From: Prorocentrum cordatum | Lineage: Eukaryota; Sar; Dinophyceae; Prorocentrales; Prorocentraceae | Assembly (NCBI GenBank): GCA_963575745.1 | Contig: CAUYUJ010011226.1 | Location: 271,006 to 335,005, forward strand | DNA: 64,000 bases | Direction: 5' to 3' | Part shown: positions 10,370 through 21,939 of the stretch, piece by piece | How the letters are laid out: each line of letters starts with the position of its first letter | How positions within the stretch are numbered: the first letter of the stretch is position 1 | Program-made: the position numbers and the translations under genes | Notes under the pieces: model-generated | The model's database searches: none | Seen by the model: only the letters and a program-made list of their open reading frames with translations | What the model was told of the DNA's origin: nothing

Positions 10370-12440
10370 TTCAAAAAGCTGACAGATTTGCCTGATGCGC
10401 ATCGTGTATGGCCAATATTTCAGGCCGCAGCTCTCCCGGCGACGCGCGCGACGTCAGCTCTGGACCGCGCGGAGCAACGTCTCGGTCCATTGGGGGCGCC
10501 GGGTGCCCGAGGCGCGGTGCCCGGCGGGAGTGCCAACCTCGCGCCCCGCTCCTCTTGTGAGCTGAGACTTGTAGAGGCCGTCCGCTGTTGCCCTGACGTA
10601 GGGGGGTTCCGGGTTGACTCCCGACCCGAGGCACCCCTGCAGTTTGAGCATAGTTGTCAAGGAACATAGCCGAATCGATCTGGAGGCGCCGCTGGCGCAC
10701 AGGCCGCTGTCGGGTCAGATAGTGGGTGGCTGAAGAACGCAGGTGCGCACCCATGCTGGTTCGGAGGGTTCGACGACGGATTTGCGCCAGGTACATACTC
10801 CCATGGCGGAGTCGAGATTGCACTAGGCAGGTCAATTCCATCCCGCCTCATGTTTTCCATCGCCTCCATCATCTGTCTGTGCATCCACTGCTGCTGTCCC
10901 GGCGTGCTGTCAGATCTGGGCCGCCTCCGTTGCGGGCTGCGCGCTGCCTTGCTGGTCCATGATCACTGGCCGCCGCGTCGGCGCAGCTGGTGGTGCCGCA
11001 GCGCGTGGGGATGCGAAAGGTAATGTGGCCTGTAAGGCCTGGTAGAGCTGTGGATCCATCCTCATGCTCTGGAATCAGGCCTGTAGGCTGTTGATGCTAC
11101 CAGCACTCTGTGGAATGCCAAGCGGAGTTGCGGGCCCACTCGCGGCGGAAATCCAGCGGGTTGCCCCGCGGGAGTTGGCGGCTGCTGTGCCTGAGTGCGC
11201 CGCGGGCCGTTGGCGTGGAGCACATCGTCTGGCGCTGCGCCGCTGGATGAGATGCCCGAGACGTCCGCGCCCTGGGCCTGCATCCAAGACCCATCAGAGC
11301 CATCTGCAGGCACCCCCGCTGGATTCACCTCAAGCATGAACACTGATGCGTGATGCATCTCTTCTGTGGGTGAAGTTAGCGCGGGCACACGCAGGTTAAA
11401 GGGTGCATCGGGGGTGGTCCACCCCTTCAGCGTGGAGGGATCACATCAACGTTCGTACCAGTCGTGCGGTAGAGGCCTTTGCAGGTTACCCCGCTGAGCT
11501 TCGGCGTATAGCTCATTGACCCATGCCTGTTTAACTCTGCAGGTCTTGCACTCATCCATGTTGTCCTTGATACCGATATGCTGGACAAGGGAGATCGCCG
11601 GGATGACCCCCCTCGGATCGCCAGACTGGAGTACCATCTCGAATCAGGTTCTTGAAGCTTACTCATATCAGCACCTCGGCGCCCGCCCGTAGGCCCGACT
11701 GGATGCGCTTATCTCCGAGCAAATACGGGCATCCATGAACCATGTCTACCTGCCCCCCCTTACTTAGGGTTATCTTCGCTTCGGCACGACAGACCGACGT
11801 TCAGTATGCTCGGAGTGTGCCTCACATGAATCCCGTGCATGAAATTGCGCGGTGCTCATGCCCCGGTCAGGTCTGCCCCCCGCGAATGCAATGATTTTGG
11901 GCACTTAATGCCTGGACTGCTGTGCCCATTGCTGGGCCGCAGATCGTAGGTCGGGCATGTTTCCCCGCGGAAGATAGTTGTCTTCACCTGGGGCCGGTTT
12001 TTCTCTGTGCCAAGACTGCGGTCGACCATTTCGCACATGTTCAGAATTGCTAGTGCTCGGCAGGCCCAGTGCTTGGACTTGGGGCCGTGCTTGACGACGC
12101 CCAGGTGTTTCTTATGATAATTTTCGCAGCCTTCTGGTGGCCAATGTGCTACTGCACCACTCAGGCATGCCCAACCGTCGAACTCGTCATGCGAGACAAC
12201 CGCGCCCGTGACCCTATACGCAAGGCCGCCCCGATGAAATGGCTTGTGCCGAGTGGCTGTAGTGAGCCACTCCGAGCAGCAACGCTATTCATTCTCATGC
12301 GGCAGCCGCGTTGACTGGTTCTCTTTCCAGAGCATCGCCCTCGGTGCTTCAACTTCACCGCTGTAGGTGAAGTCTGGCTCTTCGCGCAGTAGGTCACGGA
12401 CGCGATGGCGTTCGACGGTTACCTCGCTCACGCACGGTGC
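10370..12440 (-). pseudogene. Unassigned coding-like blocks (minus strand)
   Basis: A series of minus-strand open blocks, each in its own frame, has ordinary protein composition and reads in one direction: REVTVERHRVRDLL (about 12420-12380); a block containing AVAHWPPEGCENYHKKH and ALAILNMCEMVDRS (about 12230-12010); a block containing HIGIKDNMDECKTCRVKQAW (about 11580-11520) that ends at 11446; a Gly/Ala/Pro-rich block (11388-11062); and MDPQLYQALQATLPF (about 11056) leading to QQWMHRQMMEAMENMRRDG (about 10885-10840). I do not recognise a family. They lie inside the copia element and may be its pol section too decayed to identify, or another nested element. No product can be made. Confidence 0.3.
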
Positions 12441-12590
12441 AGTGCATGCTGTTCAACACTGTACTACTCTGCATCGGCTCGAACCGCCATCGGCTGTGCC
12501 ATTATATGACGGGCCAACTGGCATCTGATCTGAAGTGCCAGATGTTTCCCAGCAAAGCCCCCCCCCCTTCCCCCTCCCATTTCAAGGATG

Positions 12591-13343
12591 TTAGCGGGTT
12601 GGCCCGCAGATGTAGATGCAGCGGGTGCCCCCGCGGAAGCCGACGCAGCAACGGGCTCGGCGGGTGACCGAGCTTCCAGCTGGGCCCCTCTCCGTTTCGA
12701 GGGTGCCCTTGCACTGGCACCTGCCCGCCTTTGGAGCTCCTGATGCCCTGGATGTGGTCTGGAGTGTTTTCCTTTCCGCATCGGGCTGCGAAGCGCGATG
12801 CATTGTTGAGCCGCCCAGTGAGGGTGACCAGCCTGCTCCGCCGTGGGCCCTGCCAGGAGCGGCGCCGCGCCGCGCGACGGGCCCCTTCGGCTTGGGCGCG
12901 CTGCTGCTCTGGAACGCCGCCGCCGCGGCTGCCGCAGCTAGTCCGCTGGAGCGCGTTCTACGGGCAAGGCCCCCCGCGGGCCCCCCATCAAATTGCGTCG
13001 CCTTGTTTCTGGGGTCGGCCCCTGCTGAACTAGTCTGCTTCTTCGACCTCGGCGGCCTCGGCAAGCTTGAAGATGGAGATGGATCTGCGGCCTTCGGAGA
13101 GTGCTGCGGAGGCTTCGGGGGCTTGTCTGCTGTCTCGGCGGCCCCCCCCGCATCGGCAGACGCAGCGGGCCTCCCCGCGCTCTTGTGCGAGGAGCTGTCT
13201 GACGGAGGCTTCCGCCCACGTCGGTAGAACCTCATATTCTCGATGCCGGCCTTCTTTTTGCAATCCGATTTGTATCTTCCATCGGGGAGCTTGCGTCGCA
13301 CTACACTAGCTATCCACCCAATGCCTCTGCTGTGATATACCAC
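12591..13343 (-). pseudogene. Ala/Pro/Ser-rich open region, unassigned
   Basis: One open frame of 250 codons starts MVYHSRGIGWIASVVRR at 13343 and becomes Pro/Ala/Ser/Lys-rich with an eight-Ala run. The first 45 residues (to RFYRRGRKPP) look folded-protein-like; the rest looks disordered, as in the variable part of copia gag-pol. No domain is recognised. Treated as part of the dead copia element. Confidence 0.3.
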
Positions 13344-13677
13344 TGCGCCACCCCCTTCCAGGGCCGTGTCCTCTGTGACTTGTGCATCGGTGCCTATATT
13401 TGCAACAATGTCGCCGCCAGTATCGGACTCGCATTCGTATGCAGACGCAGACGCAGGTACAGCGGGATCAACAGCTCGTGCGAGGCCGGACGCCTCGTCT
13501 CCTTTATTAGCCGTAGCTGGCGGGCCACCCCGCGCGTCCTGGTCCTCGCTGGCATCTTCGCGAGAAGAAACAAGTCTCCCCGCAGATGGGGCTGCTGGTG
13601 CATGGAGTCGGGCCTCGTGGTATCCCCGACTGCAGCGCTTAAGTCGGTGCTCCTCATCCAGGGCTTCCCAATGTTTT

Positions 13678-14083
13678 TCAGCGAGTCCTGCCTGGGCCGC
13701 GTCTAGCGGCTAGTAGTCCGCTATGGTCAGGCGCGCGTCGCTGGGTTTGCAGCTTGGGTCCACCACGCGGCCTTCGCCGCCCCCGTGGGGCCAGGCCCAT
13801 GGGGCCCTCCCGAAGCCGGGGCCCCTCGAAGGGCGCCCCGTCGGCAGTTCGGTCTGCGGCCCGCGAAATGCTCGCATCCGCGGACTTCCCTTCGGTGCGT
13901 CTTCCGATCTGCAATGACGGCTCTGTCGCTGGCCTTCCTTTCCAGCGTTTCAACTGTTTCGGCGCCGCCACTTTTGTTGGCGCCGATGATTTTGCCCGTT
14001 TCTTGGCCCAGCTGCACGCGCCGCAAAGACCAAAAATGGCGGACTTCATGCTCGGGCCAACCCCCTGCCCGCCATTGCCTCAT
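13678..14083 (-). pseudogene. Unassigned coding-like region in copia element
   Basis: Two overlapping minus frames are open: 13727-14083 (starts MRQWRAGGWPEHEVRHFW) and 13678-14049 (starts MKSAIFGLCGACSWAKK). Switching between them near the start gives a short cysteine-containing stretch. It could be a degraded zinc-knuckle or linker, but there is not enough to assign it. Confidence 0.25.
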
Positions 14084-14137
14084 ATAGTCGTCTGGTAATT
14101 ACCTGTTGGCGAGCTTCCCCGTCGTTCTGATCGCCAA

Positions 14138-16080
14138 CTAGTCTGCTGCGAGGCTGGCCCCCGGGCTCGCCTGAAACCTCCTCGCCCTGATGCGGGGTGC
14201 CCCGCGACCGTGCCCTTCTTGGCGATCCTCTCGGACCTCGTGGATGTGGGCGCTGCGTGCCGCTTGAGCGGGCAAGCGGGCGCCTGCGCGAAAGACTCCG
14301 CCGGCGATGGCGCGGCGGATTGCTCTCAGCCCCAACTCCTCATCATGATCCTTTAGCGCGCCCCGCGCGTCTCCAGGCCTTGCGGCTCGAAGGGCGGTCA
14401 TGTGGCGCAAGGGTGAAGTGAGAACCTTCGTCGTGTCCGAGTTCGTGCTGGACCCGCTCAGAAAGGTCACCAGCGTGGCGCGGGATGCCCCGCAAAGGGT
14501 CGTCGGCGCAAGTTGCCCTGCACGCGGGGTTATCAATCGCCTGCGGTCGGAGCAACAATATTGAAGCTCCTCCTCCGTAGCCGGCGTCGTGCCATCATCA
14601 GAACTACCCGGCTCGCCCCCATCAGAGTGCGCAGGTGCCCCCGCCATCTGGCCGTCCGAGTCGGCAGGTGGTCGGCGCTCCTCGAGGACCCCCGCGCGCG
14701 CAGGTTGCCCCGCGATCGGGGTGCCCAGCCAGTCTGCGAGATCGATCTCGACGTGGCCGACGTAGTCCTCCTCGCAGCGCTCCTCGGCGCACCTCTCGAG
14801 GGAGCGCTGGCACCCGCGTGCCTCGCGGGCGCGAGGTGGGCGGCGGCTGCGGGATCGCCCTCTGGTTCGGCAGGGGGGGGGTTCGGAGTCGACATCCTGA
14901 ATGTCAGAATCGGTTTGAGCCACATGTATCGACGGGCCCCTGCCTCTCTCGTCGCCCCCGGGGCATTCGCGACGAATGCGCGGGTGCTATGGCAGATGTC
15001 GCGCTCCATGGTTTTCCCGCCGGCATCCTTCGGGTTGCCCCGGCGCCCCTTTTCCTGAGGTGCGCCCGCGGCCTCTGCCCCCCCCCTCAGGAAGATTTCC
15101 TCGCGCTGCGGCCCCGTGGGGGGGTGGGGGGGCAGGAATGTCAGCGCGCCTTCGCCATGTAACCGTCGTTGTTTACCCTTGCCCCTACCTTGCCCTTTGA
15201 CCGAGACGCGCGCCGAACTGCGTGTCGCGCCCTTCGGACCGGCGGCTTCGTAAGACGTCTCCATCGGCGTTTGTGCCCCGGGGGGCCCAAGAATATCCAT
15301 TGTGCCTGTTGCTGATCAGTGAGGCTCGCGGGCATATCGGGATAATCCAGGTTGCCAGTTCCTTCATCTGACGAAGTGTCGGTATCGGTGCCTGAGTCAG
15401 AATCGAACTCTGCACGTTGCCCCGCTGAGCTCATGAGGGCAGTGGCTCGGGGGGGGGGGGGGGGGCCGCCGTTGCCGACGGCCCGCGACATCGAGCCCCT
15501 GAGTCTTGCGAACCCATGGGCTGGCCATGGGTCGCCATTCCAGACGGCGCCGGCAGGCTGCCCCGCATGAGTGTCGCCATTAAAGATATCAGCGCGGTGG
15601 CCGCGGCTAAATGCATCACCAATGTTGCCGGGGGTTCGCTCGGCAAAATAGGCGTTAGCCCGCGTGCGCTCCAGTCAGGAAGTCGAACTGATGCTGAGTC
15701 CTTGGCACTTCGTGGTTCAGTGGTCGTCGTAGTTGCTGCGCGCGCGAAGTGCCGACGCCTAGGGCCCTGAACAGTATGACTGCCCGGGTCTGGAAGTTTG
15801 GGGCGTTGAACCCCGCGGCGTCAGCTTCGAAGCGCGCAATCTCGAAGCGGGCCAGCGCCTGGTCCATCCGTTCCCCCGCATGGACGCGAAAGTCAATGAG
15901 AACCGCTCCCGGATTAATTTGTCGTTACTCATCCAGGTTCTCAAACTTAGGGCTGAAGGGGAACATTCTGTAGGTGGCGCTATCGGTGTGGCGCCCGCAA
16001 ATGTTCACTCCAAGTTTGATTACTGCGGGGGGGGCTCCCATGGCTATGGTCCTAGCGAGATCTCCGAAGCCGCGCTGTAA
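14138..16080 (-). pseudogene. Copia gag-like region
   Basis: At 15867-15655 the minus strand encodes MDQALARFEIARFEADAAGF then LFRALGVGTSRAQQL and HEVPRTQHQF: a helical block matching the gag core layout (length-setting helices, 'L...L', then 'P.t..e') that I associate with dinoflagellate copia elements. At 15491-15141 follows FDSDSGTDTDTSSDEGTG, then QQQAQWIFLGPPGHKRRWRR, a basic 'KRRWRR' segment also typical of these gag proteins. A long Ser/Arg/Glu-rich frame continues to 14138. Frame changes occur near 15650, 15490, 15150 and 14900. Gag would package element RNA in a particle; this copy cannot. Confidence 0.5.
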
Positions 16081-16489
16081 AGCGGCGGCCTGTTGGGAGG
16101 GGTCATGACGTGGTCACGGTGATCCAAGCATGTACCTCGTGAGCGGGCTCGCGAAAAGGTGCGTTACCGGCAAAGTCCCAATGAGAGCCGGCGTGCGCGT
16201 GTCGTCTGCGCCAAACTGCGCATGTCCAACAGCGCATCCGATGGCGACCTGGAGGAGGCCAAATGTAGCGATGGCAATCCAGTGGCCCCGTAGGTCGGTG
16301 TCGGTTGTACGTGGTTGCAAGAGGCCTCTGCGTGAGCAGAGACAGCAGTGCAAGTGTCCTTGCGATGGTATAAAGCTTCTCCACGTAGAGCCACGTCACC
16401 CTGATGTTCTGCCATGTCGGCAGTACACCAGATAGTGCTGTGGATAACAAAGAGTAGAGCTAGAACTGACCACCAACGGCCAGCTCCGC

Positions 16490-16775
16490 TACCAAGTAGA
16501 AAGCTGGTCGGGAGGCCCAACCAGATGGTTCGCCCAAGGCGAAGCATACGTCCAACCCTATTGTATCGCATTAGCGATAATGATAGAAGTAGGAAGGAAC
16601 CGCTTGAGCGGCGACGATGCATCTCAAGAAGAACGGGTGGAACGTTTTGTGTCTCGATGTAAGGTAGCGGGGCGCGGTGCGTCTCGGTCATATAAGTGGC
16701 CGGTCACGTGGCCAAAATGGCCGCGGACAAACGCTCGATACCTCTCGCCGTTGCCTTCCCTCCTTCAGAATGATC
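16490..16775 (-). repeat. 5' LTR block of Ty1/copia-type element (minus strand)
   Basis: Partner of 7305-7578, same orientation, shared landmarks including CCAAAATGGCCGCGGACAAA, GCATACGTCCAACCCT and CCTCCTTCAG at the end. It lies about 400 bp upstream (minus strand) of the gag-like region. A primer-binding site could not be identified in the leader, and a target-site duplication cannot be tested because the far LTR edge is unclear. Confidence 0.65.
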
Positions 16776-18150
16776 CATTCATCTTTCCGCACGTCTGTCT
16801 ATGATCCCACGCATGAACTCATTCATGTGTTCGTCCGTCCTTCCATGCAGTCATGAAGCGAGCGTCGAGGGGGTTCAGCGATATATGCGCGCAACTTTGA
16901 GATCAGGCCGCTCCCGCTTGCGGTGTGCCGCGCGAAAGCACCGTGGCAATGGCATTACACCCGAAACTCGATACCTGGCCACTTGTCCGTCCAAGTAACC
17001 CCAACCCACCCGATATTACGCAACGTCGCCTCCAGCATGACACTCCGTGACCCTACCTAGCTTCATACGGCGTGCCGCCTACGTCCGAGAGGCCACAATA
17101 ACACCACACTGTGGCCCGAGGTGGCCACGGAACTCCCCGAGGGTGCTCACAAGAGAGCATCATAGAAACATGCAGAGTTAGTGACTGTTGCCTTCTCGCC
17201 TTTCCGCTTCCATACAATTTCTCAAGCCTGAAGAGGGCCCCGCTCTGGCCCAAGAGGATTTTCGAAGGACCCCAAGAAGGCTCCCCATATCCTGAAGAAC
17301 AGCCCAAGGAGAGTCCCGACATGGACCTGAGAAGCAAATTTTTCGATTCCAAGGGGGCCGCCGCCAGTGGTCACCCACAAGAATGGCAAAACAAAAACCC
17401 AACAGAGTTCCAAGACGGCTTCAGAAGCTCCGAAAACGGCACCAGGAGAGACCCATTGTGGCTCCGAGAGGCTGCCGTAGGTCCCCGAGTTGCCATTGCT
17501 GTGGCCTTTTCGGGCTGACCACGGATTCGTTTGGACTGGTGTCCCCCGTTTTCGTTCCACGAACGCTTCCCGATTATACTTTTCATGGCAACTCGCATTG
17601 GAAGCGATTCTGGATGGGATGTTTTTGGGTACTTCTTCCGTCGCAACCGCAGGCGAAGGCGCCAGCAACGGGTCGAGTCGGCTCGGGCTACGAGCGAACC
17701 TAATTGCCAGCGCGAGCGCAGAAGAGAGCAGGACCTACCGCAGGGGGAAGCAGCTGCGCCAGGGCCGTGCAGGGGATGTTTTTTGGGTACGCAAGGCGCC
17801 AAATCGCACAACGCTGCGTGCAACTTCTGCGCCAAACTACTGGGGAACGGCGGGTGATGCGCAGTCGGCCTCCTCGACGCAATTACACATGCATGTATAG
17901 CTGTATGTGCGCATGTTGCAACAATAAAGATATGGTCTGCCCTGCCGCTAAGGTTTCACATGCGCTGTGCTCCTTCGCCCTGAGCTGACAAACTCCAGAT
18001 GGCACACGTCTCTCACGATACAGAAGGTCTCCTTACCAGCGAACAAGGCGTCTAAGATCGACGGTGGGACCTCCGTGGCTCCACCAATATCTTACAAGCG
18101 CTGATCGCCGTGGCCCCCTGATGCACAACGCGTCCTGTATCTTTTCCTTC
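16776..18150. other. Intergenic; no recognisable gene
   Basis: No supported gene or RNA. 17230-17470 contains loosely repeated CCCAAGAAGGCTCC-like words. Open frames here have no motif I recognise. Confidence 0.5.
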
Positions 18151-18159
18151 CCCCCAAGC

Positions 18160-18186
18160 CTCTCTCTCTCTCTCTCTCTTTCTCTC
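18160..18186. repeat. (TC)n microsatellite
   Basis: Run of CT dinucleotides with one TTT interruption, followed by a short TATATATAA stretch. Confidence 0.85.
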
Positions 18187-18509
18187 ACTATATATAATGT
18201 GTATAAGCACACATTTCATATCGGAGGTTGGGAAGTGAGATCGAAGTGGAACGGGGAGCCCCCCACTGGGCAATCGGCTTTGGTTTCGGGTTCGTGTCGT
18301 GCGTGCGAGGCGAAGCTGCGTGGGCGGGCGAAAGGAACGACTCCGCTGTGGCCAAAGCGGGTCAAGACAAAAAACCGCCCCTCCGGTGGGCCGGCGGGGC
18401 CAGGGGTGTCCCGCCGTGGTGTCCCGCTGTGGCGTCCCGTCGGTATGCCGTCGGTGTCCGCGGGCGGTGACCAAGGGTTTCCCTCCCTGGTGTCCCGTCG
18501 GTGTCCCGT

Positions 18510-19110
18510 AGTGAGATCGGTAGTGGGACTGGAAGTGATAACGATAGTGAGATCGATAATGATTCCGATAATGACAGGGATCATGAGATCGATCGTGAAA
18601 TCGATAGTGAGATCGGTCGTGTGATCGATCGTAAGTTCAACAGTGACATCGATATTGAGATCGATCATGAGATCGATCGTAATAAGGATCGTGAGCTCGA
18701 TCATGGGATCGTTTGCGGTATTGAGACCGATCATGACATCAATCCAATGAGATCGATTGTGCGATCGATAGTGCGTTCGATAGTGAGACCGATCGTGAGA
18801 TCGATGAAAAGATCGATAGTGCTATCGATACTGAGATCGATCGTGAAATCGATAGTGAGATCGATAATGGAGTCGGTTGTGGGATCGATAGTAAGATCGA
18901 TAATGATGCCGAGCGTACTATGAATTGTGGGATCGATCGTGAGATCGATCGTGGGATCGAAGGTAAGATCGTCAATGCTATCGATTGTGAGATCGATAGT
19001 GGGATCGATCGTGATATCCATTATAACAATAAGATCGATCGTGAAATCGATATGGTGAGACTGATCATTATATCGATAGTAAGATCGACAATGGTATCAA
19101 TCGAGTGTGG
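18510..19110. repeat. GATC-rich 12-bp minisatellite array
   Basis: About 600 bp built from a 12-bp motif, GATCGATAGTGA and variants (GATCGATCGTGA, GATCGATAATGG). Every third or fourth word is GATC. Because 12 is divisible by three, both strands stay open and give repeats such as EIDSEIGRVIDRK or DLTIDLTIDLTID; these are not genes. It is preceded by GTGTCCCGTCGGTGTCCCGT, as is the array at 59430. The same motif recurs at 59430-59565 and 63812-64000. Confidence 0.9.
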
Positions 19111-19369
19111 CTTTGGTTCCTCCCCCCGAACCTCTTTACCCCCCCAAGGGTGGTCGTATAGGCGTCTGTATGTGTGAAGATTCTAAGGCCAAGTGTGAGG
19201 TCATTCGTCATTCCGATCCAGAGACGGTGGCTCGGTGGCCCGTATGATTCTGCCTCAAGACGTATATTTCGAGGCGAACGTGAGGCCCTGAGGATCCTGA
19301 TTCCTTGGTTCGTGGCCCGTTTCTCCTGGACAGCTCCCAGAGAGCTAGAGGGTCTCCTCTCCAAGGCGC

Positions 19370-19725
19370 TCAGGCAAATATCCTCGCAACAACCTGCTTG
19401 AGGCCGCAGCTTGTGCGGGAAGGATTCTCCCACTTTTCGGGGGGACGTAAAACTCGGGTTCGGGGGACTCGGGTTGGCTTGACGGGGCCATCATCAAAAT
19501 GACGAGATCCATTCAAACATTTGACGCGAGCTACCGCTGCAAACATCCCACGAAAACTGGACCGTCAAAATCCAGGACGCGCTCGTCAAAAAGCGTTGGC
19601 AAACCTGAGCTCTGGCGTATTCGAATCTTACGTTTCCCTGGTCCACGGCTACTGGGCAAACATCCTCGCAATAACCTGCTTGAGGCTAGCTTGTCCGGGA
19701 AAGGCTTTCCGACTCCTTCCCACCG
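19370..19725. repeat. Direct duplication, copies about 280 bp apart
   Basis: Blocks at 19372-19440 and 19655-19720 share CATCCTCGCAA.AACCTGCTTGAGG followed by AGCTTG and a CGGGAA.GG.TT region. A weaker third piece (CTTGCTTGAAGCTGCAACG) is at 20096. No gene is visible between 19120 and 20260. Confidence 0.6.
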
Positions 19726-20269
19726 CGTGGCGGCAAGCCTTGGCGAAGCTCCTTCGCAGCTCTTCCTGGCCCCCTTTCGCAGGTCCTGCTCTCGAGCTTG
19801 CAAGCTCCCAAGTATAAGACGGAACCAAGAGGAAGATAACATCGGGTGAGGATAAATCGAGAATCTCTGAAATCCGGCGGCTCTGGAGGGTGTCTCGGGC
19901 GCTGCGGCAGCGTTCCGGAACGCTCTCAGGGCGCTCTGGAACGCTCTGGAACGGGTTTATCCTCGTCCTAGCCCCGTCCGATTTGAAGCCTCTTTGCAAG
20001 CGTCTCGAACATACTTTTTCCAAGATGCCTCTTGGAGGGCTAAGAGGGCTTCATATCAGAAGCCGGCAGCGCCGGTCAGGGATCCCCGCAGAGCCTTGCT
20101 TGAAGCTGCAACGTGTTCTGGAAGCGTTGTCCTACTCATTCCCAATACGTGTGCCGCGAGCCCTTGCGCAGATTCTTCGCAACCCTGCCTGGGCTCATGC
20201 TAAGCGTTCCCCGCAAAATTTCCTGCGCCCTGGACTGCTCCGCTATCTGGGTATCGGACGCCGCAAATC

Positions 20270-20585
20270 TCCCGTATGGTCTCCTGGGTGATCTGCCGTA
20301 TGGTCTCCAGGAAGATCTCCCGTGTGGACTCACGTATGGTCTCTGGTATGGTCTCCAATTTGGTCTCACGTATGATCTCCCATATGCTCTCCCATCTGAT
20401 CTCCAACATGGTTTCCGTCATTTTCTCCGGTATGGTCTCCCGTAAAGTTTCCCGCGTGATATTCCTTATGGTCTCCCGTATGGTCTCCCGTATGGTCTGC
20501 CGCATGATCTCCCGTATGGTCTCCAGTCTGGTCTCCCGTGTGATTTCTCGTATCGTCTCCAGTATAGTCTCCAATCTGGGCTCCC
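20270..20585. repeat. 12-bp minisatellite TATGGTCTCCCG
   Basis: About 26 imperfect copies of a 12-bp unit (TATGGTCTCCCG, with CATGATCTCCCG and TCTGGTCTCC variants). The 12-bp period keeps both strands open (MVSRMVSRMV and ETIRETIRE repeats); no gene is called. Confidence 0.85.
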
Positions 20586-20589
20586 GCAG

Positions 20590-21695
20590 GTGCAGTACAG
20601 TCTAATGATCTATGCTTCCTGTAATCATGCTGTTTCGGGTCTTGCGCAGCCAAAGTGTAGTCACTTTTGTTTGAGACAACGGGCTAACACTGTTATGCTG
20701 CGCCATGCCACCGTTTTGTACGCAGGAATATCACTCCATCACGCGGCTCCCTTGTCTTCATCGTCCACCTATAGCGATCTCGGATCGGGTCAACATCAAA
20801 CAAATCTACTGCCTCACCATTCCTCGCTCATGACAGAAAGGGTTCCGTCTCTCTCTCTTTCTATATCTCTCTCTCTCTCTTTCCTCCCCTCTCTCTCACA
20901 CGCAAATGTTCACTGTTCGGCACTGCGCGTGTCACGACCGCTTCAAAGGCACTAGCGGCCGATTGCGTTGCGAATGGAATTTCGCCATCCCACACATCTC
21001 TGCCTGGGCTGATTTTCACCGTCTCAAAACATTGGCACGCCCATTGGTCACTCTCCACGAGAAGCGGTCGCACTCTGTGGACTCCATCGCACCCCTGCTC
21101 TCTCATTGCCCGGAGTTCTGTCCGCTCCTCGCCCTCCCTGGCAAGACATGCTGGGGATAGCAGACGTCCATGTGCTTGGGGCCCATCCACTTCGCGCCCC
21201 CGAGCAATCGCGGACTTCTTCTCCCCCAGAGCTCGTACTTCTGAGAAACATCCTCGACATCAGTATAGAAAACAACGAACAACATAAAGTCGCAGTAACA
21301 GCGCAGGGAGGGGGAAGCACGGTCTGTTCAGATGAGTGAGCGCCTCAGCTGCTTGATACTGTCTGCGCACCGCACTTCTACCATTCACGCTCTTCCACAC
21401 TCTAAATGTTCCGACTTCTGGAAATCGAGATGTGCAAACATTCGGCACGACTCCGTATTGCACGCGCCAAGCCAGAGAGAGGGGGCAGAAATATCATTCA
21501 CCGTCCCAAGGCGCGTAGCTAAAGTGGGGGCTCGCGGATTGTTATCACGTTGATGTTAAACATGGTTTAGTCTACAATTATTACTGATGGACATCTAATA
21601 TCCGTCTGGGCGCTCTCGCCTCGGCGCCAGCTGCATTTCCTTTGAGCTTGAGGCTCGCAAGCGCTCAAGCGTTTCGGGGTACCGCCCAAACCGGC
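20590..21695. other. Intergenic; no recognisable gene
   Basis: No supported gene. 20848-20902 is TC-rich. The rest is unique sequence by eye. Confidence 0.45.
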
Positions 21696-21701
21696 CCCCA
21701 A

Positions 21702-21756
21702 CAACAGCAGCAGCAGCAGCAGCAGCGACAGCGACAGCGACAGCGACAACAACAAT
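21702..21756. repeat. (CAG)n/(CGACAG)n microsatellite
   Basis: AACAACAGCAGCAGC-type run changing to GACAGC hexamers and back to AACAAC. Confidence 0.85.
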
Positions 21757-21875
21757 CATTTTAAGACTGCTCGCTCTTATTTGCTCGCGTGTCATTCAAA
21801 ATGCATATCCCAAGCCCTGGATACCCGCCCTCTTCGTCTTCGATCGTACCCCCTTTTGGGGGTATATTCATTCCC
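21745..21875 (-). repeat. Dispersed repeat R1a, minus copy
   Basis: On the minus strand this reads a CCCCAAAAGGGGGT start, GATCGAAGACGAAGAGGGCG, GGGATATGCATTTTGAATGA and CACGCGAGCAAATAAGAGCG, ending in TTGTTGTTGT. It matches 51372-51500, 54593-54700 and 55385-55480 on the plus strand. The function is unknown and no coding potential is conserved. Confidence 0.7.
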
Positions 21876-21939
21876 TGCCACGTGTGGTTGGTGAAGCCCT
21901 TGAAGACGCAAAGTAACAGATAACGGCCCACGAAGGGCG

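Larger units (their letters stand above)
7265..16780 (-). mobile_element. Degenerate Ty1/copia-type LTR retrotransposon with nested insertions
   Basis: Minus-strand order is LTR (16775-16490), gag-like sequence (about 16080-14138), unassigned coding-like blocks (14083-10370), RNase H tail (7994-7698), LTR (7578-7305). This matches the 5'-LTR-gag-pol-LTR-3' plan. Protease, integrase and reverse transcriptase are not recognisable; that section is replaced or scrambled by LINE-derived sequence at 8000-10330. Frames are broken throughout, so the copy is dead. The LTR pairing rests on my visual alignment; element limits at the low-coordinate end are approximate. Confidence 0.6.

Noticed and set aside
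18501-18923. 140-codon frame with EID repeats and its minus-strand counterpart
   Set aside because: Period-12 GATC array leaves all these frames open; composition reflects the repeat.
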